In this document: piece after piece, positions 22,400-31,368 of the stretch
Numbering within the stretch: position 1 is the stretch's first letter
How the letters are laid out: each line of letters begins with the position of its first letter
From: an uncultured Paracoccaceae bacterium
GTDB lineage: Bacteria; Pseudomonadota; Alphaproteobacteria; Rhodobacterales; Rhodobacteraceae
Assembly (NCBI GenBank): GCA_947492475.1
Contig: CANLNM010000005.1
Span: 163,178-227,177, forward strand
Direction of reading: 5' to 3'
DNA length: 64,000 bases
The notes under the pieces: generated by a model
What the model saw: only the letters and a program-made list of their open reading frames with translations
What the model was told of the DNA's origin: nothing
The model's database searches: none
Made by a program: the position numbers and the translations under genes

Positions 22400-23020
22400 T
22401 TAGTTCTGAGCGTAGTATTCGATCACCAGATTTGGTTCCATTTGAACCGCATAAGGCACGTCGCCCAGACCGGGGGTCCGTACGAATGTTGCTGTCATTT
22501 TGTTGTGGTCAGCTTCAACATAGTCAGGCACATCGCGCTCTGGCAGTTGAACAGCTTCCAACAGAACAGCCAATTGCTTGGAACGATCACGAACCTCAAC
22601 AACGTCACCTTCTTTTACGCGATACGAAGGAATGTTGACGCGCTTGCCGTTCACCAGAACGTGGCCGTGGTTCACAAACTGACGTGCCGCAAACACGGTT
22701 GGTACGAATTTGGCGCGGTAAACAACTGCGTCCAAACGGCGTTCCAGCAGACCGATCAGGTTTTCACCTGTGTCGCCTTTTACACGCTCAGCTTCGGTAA
22801 AGATGCGACGGAATTGTTTTTCTGTCAGATCGCCGTAGTAGCCTTTCAGCTTCTGCTTGGCGCGCAATTGCAGACCAAAGTCAGACAATTTGCCTTTGCG
22901 GCGCTGACCGTGCTGGCCGGGGCCGTAATCACGACGATTGACGGGGGATTTGGGACGACCCCAGATGTTTTCACCCATCCGGCGATCAATTTTATACTTG
23001 GCAGACGTACGTTTAGTCAC
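22400..23020 (-). CDS. rpsD: 30S ribosomal protein S4
   Basis: A 206-residue primary 16S rRNA-binding protein of the 30S body, with the S4 RNA-binding domain [35 protein letters not shown]. The start is the GTG at 23020 (product [21 protein letters not shown]) after AAGGAGA. The upstream codons to 23116 have no S4 similarity and belong to the leader. It is monocistronic here, with its own terminator; S4 often self-regulates through its leader, but I see no specific structure to assert this. Confidence 0.97.
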   Translation of the reverse strand: MTKRTSAKYKIDRRMGENIWGRPKSPVNRRDYGPGQHGQRRKGKLSDFGLQLRAKQKLKGYYGDLTEKQFRRIFTEAERVKGDTGENLIGLLERRLDAVVYRAKFVPTVFAARQFVNHGHVLVNGKRVNIPSYRVKEGDVVEVRDRSKQLAVLLEAVQLPERDVPDYVEADHNKMTATFVRTPGLGDVPYAVQMEPNLVIEYYAQN

Positions 23021-23233
23021 GGCTGATCTCCTTCGTTCAGGTTTCGAAGGGCGTTGTCCTCTCCCTGGATTTTGCCAGGTCGACAGGGTTCCTCTTGCGA
23101 GGGCCACCAACACCAATGAAGCGCGGCTTATACGCTTTTGATCATCAGAGTCAACAACCCTAAATCAGCAATTGGCCCCCTATCAAAGAATGCGAATGCG
23201 ACCGATCACGTCCTACGATGATCAAGTTGCCAA

Positions 23234-24310
23234 TCAGGCGGCTTGGTGTCGCAAAATCGCTGCTTCTGATCCTGCTAAAACGCGACGTGCATAGCCGCCA
23301 TAACTTTGGGCGTCACTGCTGAAATCAGGCAACACCGCATTTAGCCGCGTCAGGTCATCAGACGCCATCGACGCCAAATCTGCGCTCAAGGGATGGAAGC
23401 TTTCGGTTTCGACCCCATTGGCGAACACGATTTCATGTTGTGGCAGCATCAGATGGATATACTGAACGCCGCGCACCTGACGATCGACGATGATTTCGCG
23501 ATCGTTTACCAGATCTCGGGCGGCCACCAGCACCTCTTGGCAATTGAACAAAATCCGCGCACGTTCGCCGCGCAGCACAATGCGATGATCGGGCGAAACC
23601 AGCAGACTGTTATCCGGGATATCCACCCCAAGCGAGGATCGGTTCAAACGCACCGGCGCCAGATGGGGCATTGCATATAGGCGCGCGCCGCTGACGTGAC
23701 GTTGCCCCTGCCAGATCACTGCTTGTAGGCCGTTATCTTTGGTCTGAAGCCGGGTGCCGATGCCAACCTGTTCCACGGGCAAAGGCCCCTGTTCAGTCTG
23801 GATCAGCGTCCCCGGCGTAAAACAAATCACGCCGCCGGCCGGATCGCCCGGCATCCCACGGGCCTGTTGGCGGGCGTTCAGGTCAACATTGTGACTGACC
23901 ACCCACAAATCCGCCGCGCGTGGGGGAATTTCGGCGTGAAACATACAAAGTGGGGTTTTTCCCATTCCGGCGTCGATCAACGTCACCGTCCAGGTGTCAC
24001 GCCCATCCGTCACGGTAAACGCTTCGTCAAACAAGGGCCCTTCGACCGGGGGCTCATCAAGTTTGGATGTGTCCGCCTCGACTGAATTTAACAAACGGCG
24101 CACACTAAGTGCGGCGCGTTTGCGTAGGTTTGCCTCGCCTTTTGCGTCGCCAAGGGGCAAAATGCCCTTGGGCCCATCAACGCGCATCGCCTCACCTGTC
24201 CATCTCCAAGCGACGCCAACGCGCAACGATTGAAGCGGTGCGGACCCAAGTCCGTCAATTTCGGTTTGCGACCAGGGGACGACAAACGTGCCACGAAAGC
24301 CCGTTTTCAT
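23234..24310 (-). CDS. Hint domain (Hedgehog/intein-type) protein
   Basis: A 358-residue protein. The N-terminal 160 residues are variable and beta-rich. A Hint_2 domain begins at about residue 164: VICFTPGTLIQTEQGPLPVEQVGIG, with the nucleophile-position cysteine. The DNSLLVSPDHRIVL box, IHLMLPQHEIVFANGVETESFHP and a C-terminal tail follow. Such proteins are numerous in Rhodobacterales and often sit on secreted repeat proteins. This one lacks repeats and a clear signal peptide. Hint domains catalyse N-S acyl shift autoprocessing, and cleavage near C166 is possible. It lies downstream of the LpxR-like gene in the same orientation, about 120 bp apart. Confidence 0.85.
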   Translation of the reverse strand: MKTGFRGTFVVPWSQTEIDGLGSAPLQSLRVGVAWRWTGEAMRVDGPKGILPLGDAKGEANLRKRAALSVRRLLNSVEADTSKLDEPPVEGPLFDEAFTVTDGRDTWTVTLIDAGMGKTPLCMFHAEIPPRAADLWVVSHNVDLNARQQARGMPGDPAGGVICFTPGTLIQTEQGPLPVEQVGIGTRLQTKDNGLQAVIWQGQRHVSGARLYAMPHLAPVRLNRSSLGVDIPDNSLLVSPDHRIVLRGERARILFNCQEVLVAARDLVNDREIIVDRQVRGVQYIHLMLPQHEIVFANGVETESFHPLSADLASMASDDLTRLNAVLPDFSSDAQSYGGYARRVLAGSEAAILRHQAA

Positions 24311-24432
24311 GCCTGTTACCTGCCTTTTCGTTTCCTCAATGCGTCCGCCTCTTTGGGCCGATCACATGGATAAGGTATCAGCCGCAATCAACGGCAGGCA
24401 AGCGTTAATACAAGGGCGCGTTAACTATTTGT

Positions 24433-25356
24433 TCAGAAGTTGAGATTGAGCTTCAGTGAGCCCAGCAATTGGCCTTCGGGTTGGCCTTCGAATTCTTCGG
24501 ACAGATAGGTCAGCCCGTAGAAAAACGAAACATCCTCAGCGAATTGCCAATGGGCCCCGGCGCGCAGGCGGGTGCGATTATCCAGGGCGGTCACCCCTCG
24601 GTCATCAGGCAACCAAGCGCTGTCCGCCACATGGGTGTAATCCGCCCCAAACGTAAAGGCCAAGCCCCCATCAACGCCTTCAACGCCGCGATAAAGCTGG
24701 CCGGTCGGCACATCGCGGATCAACAGATCCGACTGGCCAATCCGTCCATACATCACGTCAAATCCAACCCGCGCGAAATCCTCTGGCCCGGTTTTCACCT
24801 CGGCAAAGGGACGGATCGTTGTGCGATCATTCAGGCGCACAGGGCGCGACACCTCGGCGCCAATCCCAAAATGAACCGCGTTTTCCAATTGGTCATCCAG
24901 AACCCGTGGCGTCGGCGCATCCACCAAAACGTGGAACCATTCCTGCAATTCGCCCAATCCCGTCTGCGGCCCCACGGCGGTGATTTCTGCACCCGCCGCT
25001 ATATCATAGGCCCCGCGGGCAAAATGTGTGTGCGCCCCAAAGGTCAGCGCGCCGACATAAGGACGGTCATCCGATCCAACCCCGTTTAGACGCCGGGGTG
25101 CGATGATTTCGGTGCGCACCCGGTATTCCATCAGTTCAAACGCGGCTTCGGGTGGGCGGCCATTCCATTCATAGCCACGCACCAGCGACCATGAATATGA
25201 CCCAGACCGCCAGCGATCGTCACCATCCCCGAAAAAGTCATTGGTGAACAAACGGCCAAAGCCCAGCGTTTTGCGATCCTCTGCAGCGGCGGTATCCGCA
25301 GCCAAACCAGAAGAAACCGCAATAATACCGGCCAAAATGATTGAAATAATGCGCAT
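24433..25356 (-). CDS. LpxR-like lipid A deacylase family outer-membrane protein (DUF2219)
   Basis: A 307-residue protein with a signal peptide (MRIISIILAGIIAVSSGLAADTAAA) and then an NDFFGDGDDRWRSGSYSWS motif. This corresponds to the NDxxxxxDxxYTxG active-site entry of LpxR. Many alternating amphipathic strands follow, and the C-terminus (LKLNLNF) ends in phenylalanine, as in outer-membrane beta-barrels. LpxR removes the 3'-acyloxyacyl chain of lipid A. Here the YTNG consensus is changed to WRSGSYSWS, so enzymatic activity is uncertain. Confidence 0.75.
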   Translation of the reverse strand: MRIISIILAGIIAVSSGLAADTAAAEDRKTLGFGRLFTNDFFGDGDDRWRSGSYSWSLVRGYEWNGRPPEAAFELMEYRVRTEIIAPRRLNGVGSDDRPYVGALTFGAHTHFARGAYDIAAGAEITAVGPQTGLGELQEWFHVLVDAPTPRVLDDQLENAVHFGIGAEVSRPVRLNDRTTIRPFAEVKTGPEDFARVGFDVMYGRIGQSDLLIRDVPTGQLYRGVEGVDGGLAFTFGADYTHVADSAWLPDDRGVTALDNRTRLRAGAHWQFAEDVSFFYGLTYLSEEFEGQPEGQLLGSLKLNLNF

Positions 25357-25572
25357 GCTTTGTTCCGTTCCTAAACCGTAATCGGCGCCCCACCTTTAGG
25401 TTCTATAAACTGCGACCCTGTGAATTGGCCAGTTGTGGATTGAAAACACCCAACATGTATGTCGCATGGGTTACATCAATGCCACGCCCGAACGGGTCAG
25501 TATCTGTGGGCCTATATGACCCTGACTCTGGTCTTGACTCTGACGGTGTAATCCCACAAAACCACCCCAAAT

Positions 25573-25697
25573 CCGGAAGTGCAAAACCTTCCGGTCCTGC
25601 GCCCTGCCAGGATCGACCCCCGTCAGCGAGTTTCGCCCACGGGGGCCTTTGTCGTGTGGCGCTTGGAGTTTAATGAGCCGGTTCCTATCTAGGGACC
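25573..25697 (+). promoter_or_regulatory. Structured leader of ffh: three successive stem-loops
   Basis: CCGGAAG/CTTCCGG with an 8-nt loop (25573-25594), CCCCCGT/ACGGGGG with a 15-nt loop and trailing CCTTT (25617-25645), and GGTTCC/GGGACC with one G-U pair (25680-25697). All lie within 160 bp of the ffh start. The middle one resembles an attenuator. No SRP RNA consensus (such as the GNAR tetraloop helix) is present. The upstream part, 25357-25570, shows no gene and must contain the divergent promoters. Confidence 0.45.
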
Positions 25698-25728
25698 AGA
25701 CCCCGAAATGGCCAAGGAGGGCCGAGGC

Positions 25729-27258
25729 ATGTTTGAAAATCTATCCGAACGTCTCTCTGGCGTCTTTGATCGGCTGACAAAACAGGGGGCGCTGTCCGAA
25801 GACGACGTGAAAACCGCGCTGCGCGAAGTGCGTGTTGCCCTGCTAGAAGCCGATGTTTCATTGCCCGTTGCGCGTGATTTCGTCAAAGCGGTCACCGAAA
25901 AGGCCACCGGCCAAGCCGTCACCAAATCCATCACTCCCGGTCAACAAGTCGTCAAAATCGTCCATGACGAATTGGTGCATGTATTGGCCGGAGAAGACGA
26001 TGCAGGTGATCTGAAAATCGACAATCCGCCTGCGCCGATCCTGATGGTTGGTCTGCAAGGGTCCGGTAAAACCACAACGACCGCCAAACTGGCAAAACGT
26101 CTGACCGAACGCGAAGGCAAACGTGTTTTGATGGCGTCGCTGGATGTGAATCGCCCCGCTGCGATGGAACAATTGGCGATTCTGGGCACGCAGATCGGCG
26201 TAGACACCCTGCCCATCGTCAAAGGCGAAGACCCGGTTCAGATCGCAAAACGCGCCAAAACCCAAGCCAGCCTTGGTGGTTATGACGTCTACATGCTGGA
26301 TACGGCCGGTCGTTTGCACATTGATGCCGAACTGATCCAACAGGCCGCGGATGTGCGTGACGTGGCCAATCCGCGCGAAACCTTGCTGGTGGTCGATGGC
26401 CTGACCGGTCAGGACGCCGTGAATGTGGCGCAGGAATTTGACGACAAAATCGGCGTCAGCGGCGTGGTTCTGACCCGGATGGACGGCGATGGACGCGGCG
26501 GTGCGGCCCTGTCGATGCGCGCTGTGACAGGCAAACCGATCCGGTTTGTAGGTCTTGGCGAAAAAATGGACGCCATCGAAGAATTCCACGCCGAACGTGT
26601 GGCGGGCCGCATTCTGGGCATGGGCGACATTGTTGCGCTGGTCGAAAAGGCCCAGGAAACCATCGAGGCCGAACAAGCCGAACGGATGATGCGCCGGTTC
26701 CAAAAAGGTCAGTTCAACATGAACGACCTGCGCATGCAGCTGGAACAGATGATGAAAATGGGCGGTATGGAATCCATGATGGGCATGATGCCCGGCATGG
26801 GCAAAGCGGCCAAACAAATGGCTGCGGCGGGCATGGATGACAGCATTCTGAAACGTCAGATTGCACTGATCAATTCCATGACCAAACGCGAACGCGCCAA
26901 CCCTGCCCTGCTACAAGCCAGCCGTAAAAAACGGATCGCCAAAGGCGCCGGGCTGGAAGTGTCGGAACTGAACAAGCTTCTGAAGCAGCATCGTCAGATG
27001 TCTGACATGATGAAAAAGCTGGGTAAAATGGGCAAAGGCGGTATGCTGAAACAAGCCATGAAAGGCATGTTCGGCAAAGGCGGCGGTATGCCTGATATGG
27101 CCGGAATGGACCCGTCGCAGATGGATCCCAAAGCCATGCAAGAAGCCGCCAAAGCGCTGGGTGCCGGTGGCAAACTGCCCGGCGGCATGGGCGGTCTGCC
27201 CGGATTGGGTGGTGGCGGCTTGCCCCCCGGCCTGTCTGGTTTCGGGAAAAAGAAATAA
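25729..27258 (+). CDS. ffh: Signal recognition particle GTPase Ffh (SRP54)
   Basis: A 509-residue protein that binds 4.5S RNA and the signal sequences of nascent membrane proteins and docks with FtsY. It has an N domain at 1-90 and a G domain with G1 GLQGSGKTTTTAKLA, DTAGRLHIDAELIQQ (G3) and TRMDGDGRGGAALS (G4/closing loop). The M domain follows from about 310 and is methionine-rich (GGMESMMGMMPGMG). The C-terminus is an unusually long Gly/Met/Lys-rich tail. The ATG at 25729 is chosen because AAGGAGG lies just upstream; the frame opens at 25708. Confidence 0.97.
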   Translation: MFENLSERLSGVFDRLTKQGALSEDDVKTALREVRVALLEADVSLPVARDFVKAVTEKATGQAVTKSITPGQQVVKIVHDELVHVLAGEDDAGDLKIDNPPAPILMVGLQGSGKTTTTAKLAKRLTEREGKRVLMASLDVNRPAAMEQLAILGTQIGVDTLPIVKGEDPVQIAKRAKTQASLGGYDVYMLDTAGRLHIDAELIQQAADVRDVANPRETLLVVDGLTGQDAVNVAQEFDDKIGVSGVVLTRMDGDGRGGAALSMRAVTGKPIRFVGLGEKMDAIEEFHAERVAGRILGMGDIVALVEKAQETIEAEQAERMMRRFQKGQFNMNDLRMQLEQMMKMGGMESMMGMMPGMGKAAKQMAAAGMDDSILKRQIALINSMTKRERANPALLQASRKKRIAKGAGLEVSELNKLLKQHRQMSDMMKKLGKMGKGGMLKQAMKGMFGKGGGMPDMAGMDPSQMDPKAMQEAAKALGAGGKLPGGMGGLPGLGGGGLPPGLSGFGKKK

Positions 27259-27780
27259 GTGATCAACCGCCCTGTCATAAAAACGGATCGTTTGGTCCTG
27301 CGTGTCCCTGAAATTGGGGATAGCGACGCCTTTGCCGCGTTCCTAAAACTAGATCGTTCCAAGTTTGTTGGGGGTCCGGGATTTGACTTTATGGCGTCGT
27401 GCCGGGCTTGGGGCCATGCGGCGGCATCGTGGATGTTCCACGGCTACGGCCCCTTTACCATCTGTTTGCCAGACGGAACCACTATCGGCCATGCCGGTCC
27501 CTGGTTCCCGCGCCCATGGCCCGAACCTGAGTTTGGCTGGTGCTTGTGGGCGGAAGAATATGACGGACAGGGCTACGCATCCGAAGCCATGACCGCGATC
27601 CGCGACTGGACCTTTGCCAACACTGATCTGACATCGCTGGTGGCTTATATCGACCCGGCCAATGACGCATCAAAACGTCTGGCGGAACGTCTGGGCGGTG
27701 TGGTTGACCCCAACGCCAAAGCCCCGGACGACGACCCCGTTGTTATCTATCGCATTTCCGCAGGAGCCCACCATGAGTGA
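27259..27780 (+). CDS. GNAT-family N-acetyltransferase (RimJ/RimL type)
   Basis: A 173-residue protein beginning at a GTG directly after the ffh stop. It carries the RimJ-like pattern TDRLVLRVPEIGDSDAFAAFL, then GWCLWAEEYDGQGYASEAMTAIRDWTF with the acetyl-CoA loop, and SLVAYIDPANDASKRLAERLGG near the end. The substrate (ribosomal protein, amine or antibiotic) cannot be told. The stop overlaps the chorismate mutase start by 8 nt, so it belongs to the ffh-rpsP operon. Confidence 0.85.
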   Translation: MINRPVIKTDRLVLRVPEIGDSDAFAAFLKLDRSKFVGGPGFDFMASCRAWGHAAASWMFHGYGPFTICLPDGTTIGHAGPWFPRPWPEPEFGWCLWAEEYDGQGYASEAMTAIRDWTFANTDLTSLVAYIDPANDASKRLAERLGGVVDPNAKAPDDDPVVIYRISAGAHHE

Positions 27781-28069
27781 TCAAGTGACACGCGCCGCTG
27801 AGCTGCTCAAAGAGCACCGCGAAAGCATCGACCGGCTGGATGCAGTGCTGGTATTTACGCTGGCCGAGCGGTTCAAACACACTCAATCGGTGGGTGTTCT
27901 AAAGGCAACCCACACCCTGCCCCCGTCTGACCCCATGCGCGAAGCCGCACAGATCGAACGGTTGCAACGTCTGGCGGCAGATGCCGATCTGGACCCCGAA
28001 TTCGCTAAGAAATTCCTGAACTTCATCATTCAGGAAGTCATCCAACACCACAAGAAACACCAATCTTAG
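27773..28069 (+). CDS. Chorismate mutase, AroQ class
   Basis: A 98-residue all-helical protein converting chorismate to prephenate for Phe/Tyr synthesis. Pattern residues are AAELLKEHRESIDRLDAVLVFTLAERFKHTQSVGVLK (the R-D-D-L-L-x-R-x-K-G type helix 1) and REAAQIERLQRLAADADLDPEFAKKFLNFII. The ATG at 27773 follows AGGAG. The upstream frame to 27662 is a shadow of the acetyltransferase. tyrC, which uses prephenate, is elsewhere in this window. Confidence 0.9.
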   Translation: MSDQVTRAAELLKEHRESIDRLDAVLVFTLAERFKHTQSVGVLKATHTLPPSDPMREAAQIERLQRLAADADLDPEFAKKFLNFIIQEVIQHHKKHQS

Positions 28070-28117
28070 GATCGGCCTCTGGCCCTTCCGAACCCGCCAT
28101 TTATAAGGAGAAACACA

Positions 28118-28507
28118 ATGGCTATGAAAATCCGGCTCGCCCGCGGCGGTTCCAAAAAACGTCCTTTTTACCGCATCGTTGCTGCCGACAGCCGCATGCC
28201 ACGTGATGGCCGTTTCATCGAAAAACTGGGCACATATAACCCATTGCTGGCCAAAGACAGCGAAGAGCGCGTGAAAATGGACATGGAACGTGTTCAGTAC
28301 TGGTTGGACCAAGGCGCACAGCCAACTGACCGTATCGCACGTATGCTCGAAGCGGCTGGAGTTCTGACCAAGAAAGAGCGTTCCAACCCGAAAAAAGCTG
28401 TTCCCGGCAAAAAAGCAACTGACCGTGCTGAAGAAAAAGCTGCTAAGGCTGCTGAAGCGGCAGAAGCTGCTGCGGCACCTGCTGAAGAAGCAGCCGCTGA
28501 GGAATAA
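28118..28507 (+). CDS. rpsP: 30S ribosomal protein S16
   Basis: A 129-residue S16. The conserved core ([42 protein letters not shown]) ends near residue 85. A Lys- and then Ala/Glu-rich tail of about 45 residues extends it beyond E. coli S16 (82 aa), as in other alphaproteobacteria. AAGGAG precedes the start. It heads the classic rpsP-rimM-trmD-rplS set, here interrupted by other genes. Confidence 0.97.
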   Translation: MAMKIRLARGGSKKRPFYRIVAADSRMPRDGRFIEKLGTYNPLLAKDSEERVKMDMERVQYWLDQGAQPTDRIARMLEAAGVLTKKERSNPKKAVPGKKATDRAEEKAAKAAEAAEAAAAPAEEAAAEE

Positions 28508-28536
28508 TCGTCGGAAAATAAAGGGAGCAGCCCGTC

Positions 28537-29166
28537 ATGGAGCCATTATCGGACACGTTCCGTTCAGAGCTTGACCGGCTGTTCACCTGGCGCCGGGATG
28601 TCCGGCGTTTCCGAACCGATCCTGTGGACGAGGCCGTGCTTGCGCGCGGCCTCTCTGCATTTGCGCTTGGCCCATCTGTGGGCCTGTCAGAACCCTGGCG
28701 TTTGATCCGCGTCCAAAGTGACGCAGCCCGTCAAAAAGCGCTGTCGAATTTTGAAGCTGCAAACCAGAAGGCATTGGCCGGGTTTGAAGGGGATAAAGCA
28801 GAATTATATGCCGGGCTAAAATTGTCCGGGATGCGAGATGCCCCCATTCAATTGGCGATCTATTGCGACGATACCACACCCAAAGGCCACGGTTTGGGCG
28901 CCGAAACCATGCCGGAAATGCGGCGTTATTCGGTGATCTGTGCGATCATGCAAATGTGGCTGGCGCTGGCGGCCGAAGGTGTGGGCATGGGCTGGGTGTC
29001 GATCATTGATCCGGTTAAACTGTCCGAGGACCTGAACGCCCCCAAAAATTGGACCTTGGTCGCATATTTGTGTATCGGCTGGCCAGAACGACATACTGAT
29101 TTGCCTGAATTGCAACAGGCCGGTTGGGAAACCCGTGCCGATGGATTGACCATCGTCAATGCGTAA
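28537..29166 (+). CDS. bluB: 5,6-dimethylbenzimidazole synthase
   Basis: A 209-residue flavin-destructase of the nitroreductase fold that cleaves FMNH2 to make the lower ligand of cobalamin. Motifs are FTWRRDVRRFRTDPV at about 16-30 and GPSVGLSEPWR at about 47-57. MRRYSVICAIMQMWLALAAEGVGMGWVSI follows, with the YLCIGWP segment near the end. It lies between rpsP and rimM. Its product would supply the B12 needed by the class II ribonucleotide reductase at 60762. A bluB inside a translation operon is unusual but harmless. Confidence 0.93.
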   Translation: MEPLSDTFRSELDRLFTWRRDVRRFRTDPVDEAVLARGLSAFALGPSVGLSEPWRLIRVQSDAARQKALSNFEAANQKALAGFEGDKAELYAGLKLSGMRDAPIQLAIYCDDTTPKGHGLGAETMPEMRRYSVICAIMQMWLALAAEGVGMGWVSIIDPVKLSEDLNAPKNWTLVAYLCIGWPERHTDLPELQQAGWETRADGLTIVNA

Positions 29167-29175
29167 GAGGCTGAC

Positions 29176-29691
29176 ATGACAGAAGAAAACACAGACCAAA
29201 TCATCGTCGGAACCATTGCAGGTGCCTTTGGGGTGCGTGGCGAAGTGCGCCTGAAAAGCTATTGCGCGATTCCACATGCCATTGCCGAATACGCGCCACT
29301 GACCACCCAAGACGGTCAGGTTTTTGCCCAGATCGTCGTCGAAGGACACACCAAAAACGGCCTCATTGCGCGGGTCGATGGTATCACAACCAAAGAACAG
29401 GCCGACGCTCTGAAAGGCACGGATCTGTTCACGCAGCGCGCCCGGTTGCCGTCTTTGCCTGATGATGAGTTTTACCATTCCGATCTGATCGGCCTAGAGG
29501 TCGTGGACACAGGCGGCCAGCATTTGGGCAAGGTGAAAACAGTGCAAAACAATGGGGCAGATGACCTGTTGGAAATCCACGGGCCGGGGCTGAAATCTAC
29601 GGTGTTGCTGCCATTCACCAAGGCCGCCATTCCCACGGTTGATTTGGCGGCAGGCCGGTTGGTCGCAGACCCACCAGAAGGCATTTTCTAA
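29176..29691 (+). CDS. rimM: Ribosome maturation factor RimM
   Basis: A 171-residue 16S processing factor that binds S19 and assists 30S head assembly. The N-terminal RimM barrel contains [21 protein letters not shown]. The C-terminal PRC-barrel has [24 protein letters not shown] and a [19 protein letters not shown] end. It is spaced 9 nt after bluB. Confidence 0.95.
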   Translation: MTEENTDQIIVGTIAGAFGVRGEVRLKSYCAIPHAIAEYAPLTTQDGQVFAQIVVEGHTKNGLIARVDGITTKEQADALKGTDLFTQRARLPSLPDDEFYHSDLIGLEVVDTGGQHLGKVKTVQNNGADDLLEIHGPGLKSTVLLPFTKAAIPTVDLAAGRLVADPPEGIF

Positions 29692-29727
29692 AATGATATC
29701 GCCGCTCAAACGGGTTGCGATCAGATC

Positions 29728-30540
29728 ATGACGGCGCGCCGTATCATTATCCATGCTGGGTTTCATAAAACCGGGACGACAACGATCCAGAATTTTTTGC
29801 GTCACAACGGCAAACTGATTTACCCCCATTCTGCCATGTTGTTGCCGGGAAAATTGCGATCCGCCGCTGCGGCGATGGCATTGCGCTATTCCTCCACGGG
29901 CCGGGCGGTTTATGCCATGTCTTTTGGCGAAGAACTGCGCGAAATGATGTCCAAGATCAGCGTTGGCAAACGGTCTGTTTTGATCAGCGACGAAAACCTG
30001 ATCGGACGGATGCCCGGCCGCGACGGGCAGTTGGGGTATCCTAAAATCACCGATTTGATCCTGTGTTTGCGCGACGCCGTCTTGGACAGCTTTGGCCCGG
30101 ATCTGGATATCCATTATGTGTTCACGACACGCGACCGGGATGCGTGGCTACAATCGCTATATCAGCACAATGTCACCCGGGGTCGCCTAACCCAAAACTA
30201 TGATGAATTTGACGCAACGCTGCGCCCCTATGCCGATTTGGCCCCACTGGTTGAGGGATTAAAGGAACATCTGGGTGCGCAAAATGTCCATGCATTTGAT
30301 TTGGCTGATCTGGCCAAAATGCCCTTTGGCCCTGCCAGCCCGATTGTTGATTTATTATCATTGCCCGCTAAAAAAGGCGCGCAGCTGCAACCGGTGCCAA
30401 GTGCGAATATCAGCGTGACGGATGATATTTTGATGCGTTGCCTTGAACTGAACCGCACGACGCTGGACGACAAAGACATTAACGACCAAAAGGTTGCGAT
30501 GCTGGTCGCATTCCGCAGAAAGCTAAACAATGCCCACTGA
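29728..30540 (+). CDS. Sulfotransferase-like protein (P-loop, PAPS-type motif)
   Basis: A 270-residue protein whose N-terminus IIIHAGFHKTGTTTIQNFL carries the HxGxxKTGTTT 5'-phosphosulfate-binding loop of sulfotransferases. HYVFTTRDRDAWLQSLYQHNV matches the 3'-phosphate-binding region (R-D-R-x-x-W-xx-S). The acceptor substrate is unknown. It sits between rimM and trmD. Its stop overlaps the trmD start by 11 nt, so it is in the operon. No sulfation or capsule genes are adjacent. Confidence 0.8.
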   Translation: MTARRIIIHAGFHKTGTTTIQNFLRHNGKLIYPHSAMLLPGKLRSAAAAMALRYSSTGRAVYAMSFGEELREMMSKISVGKRSVLISDENLIGRMPGRDGQLGYPKITDLILCLRDAVLDSFGPDLDIHYVFTTRDRDAWLQSLYQHNVTRGRLTQNYDEFDATLRPYADLAPLVEGLKEHLGAQNVHAFDLADLAKMPFGPASPIVDLLSLPAKKGAQLQPVPSANISVTDDILMRCLELNRTTLDDKDINDQKVAMLVAFRRKLNNAH

Positions 30541-31351
30541 TACGCCTGAAAAAAACGCCGCGACCAAGCCTGATGACAACAAATCACATGGCCGCAAATC
30601 GATCCAAGCCACGCTACAGCCGCGTGAATTGGTCACTGATCGCCCTGATTTGGCCCGCGCCTGGACCGCACAGATCATCACTTTGTTTCCGCAGGCCTTT
30701 CCCGGGTTATTGGGCGAAAGCCTGACAGGCAAGGCATTAAAGGACGGGATTTGGCAGACCCAAATGACCGATTTGCGCATTTTTGGCGAGGGTCGCCATC
30801 GCAATGTGGATGACACGCCAGCGGGGGGCGGTGCGGGGATGGTTCTGCGCCCGGATGTGCTTGGCAAAGCGATTGACTTTACCCGCCGTCAGGCCCGCGG
30901 CGTGATGCCGATTGTGTACCTGTCCCCACGTGGGCGCCGGTTTGATCAGGCGATGGCGCAGAACTGGGCGCAATGCGACGGGATCACCATGTTATGCGGC
31001 CGTTTTGAAGGCGTCGATGAACGGGTGCTGGAATATTACAACATCCAAGAGGTGTCGCTGGGGGATTTTGTCCTGACCGGGGGGGAAATCGCCGCGCAGG
31101 CCATGATCGACGCCACGGTGCGCCTGCTGCCCGGTGTACTGGGCAATGCCGAAAGTATTGAGGATGAAAGCCATTCAAACGGGTTGTTGGAACATCCACA
31201 ATATACCAAGCCCGCCGACTGGAATGGCCGCAAAATCCCCGAGGTCCTGACATCCGGCCACCATGGTAAAATCGCGCAGTGGCGCCGCGAGATGAGCGAA
31301 AAGATCACCCAAGAACGCAGGCCGGATATGTGGGAAAAGTTTAAGGGATGA
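30530..31351 (+). CDS. trmD: tRNA (guanine-N1-)-methyltransferase
   Basis: A 273-residue SPOUT enzyme making m1G37 in tRNAs, which prevents +1 frameshifting. After a non-conserved 45-residue N-terminal extension, the core starts WTAQIITLFPQAFPGLLGESLTGKAL. DDTPAGGGAGMVLRPDV, YLSPRGRRFDQ and the knot LCGRFEGVDERVLE...VSLGDFVLTGGEIAA follow. ESHSNGLLEHPQYTKPADW lies downstream. The extension could mean a later start, but in-frame ATG/GTG codons before the core are absent. Confidence 0.96.
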   Translation: MPTDTPEKNAATKPDDNKSHGRKSIQATLQPRELVTDRPDLARAWTAQIITLFPQAFPGLLGESLTGKALKDGIWQTQMTDLRIFGEGRHRNVDDTPAGGGAGMVLRPDVLGKAIDFTRRQARGVMPIVYLSPRGRRFDQAMAQNWAQCDGITMLCGRFEGVDERVLEYYNIQEVSLGDFVLTGGEIAAQAMIDATVRLLPGVLGNAESIEDESHSNGLLEHPQYTKPADWNGRKIPEVLTSGHHGKIAQWRREMSEKITQERRPDMWEKFKG

Positions 31352-31368
31352 AGTGAATGCGATTCAAT

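Noticed and set aside
25357..25728. SRP 4.5S RNA gene next to ffh
   Set aside because: Stem-loops are present but the conserved SRP helix 8 motif and GNRA loop are not visible.
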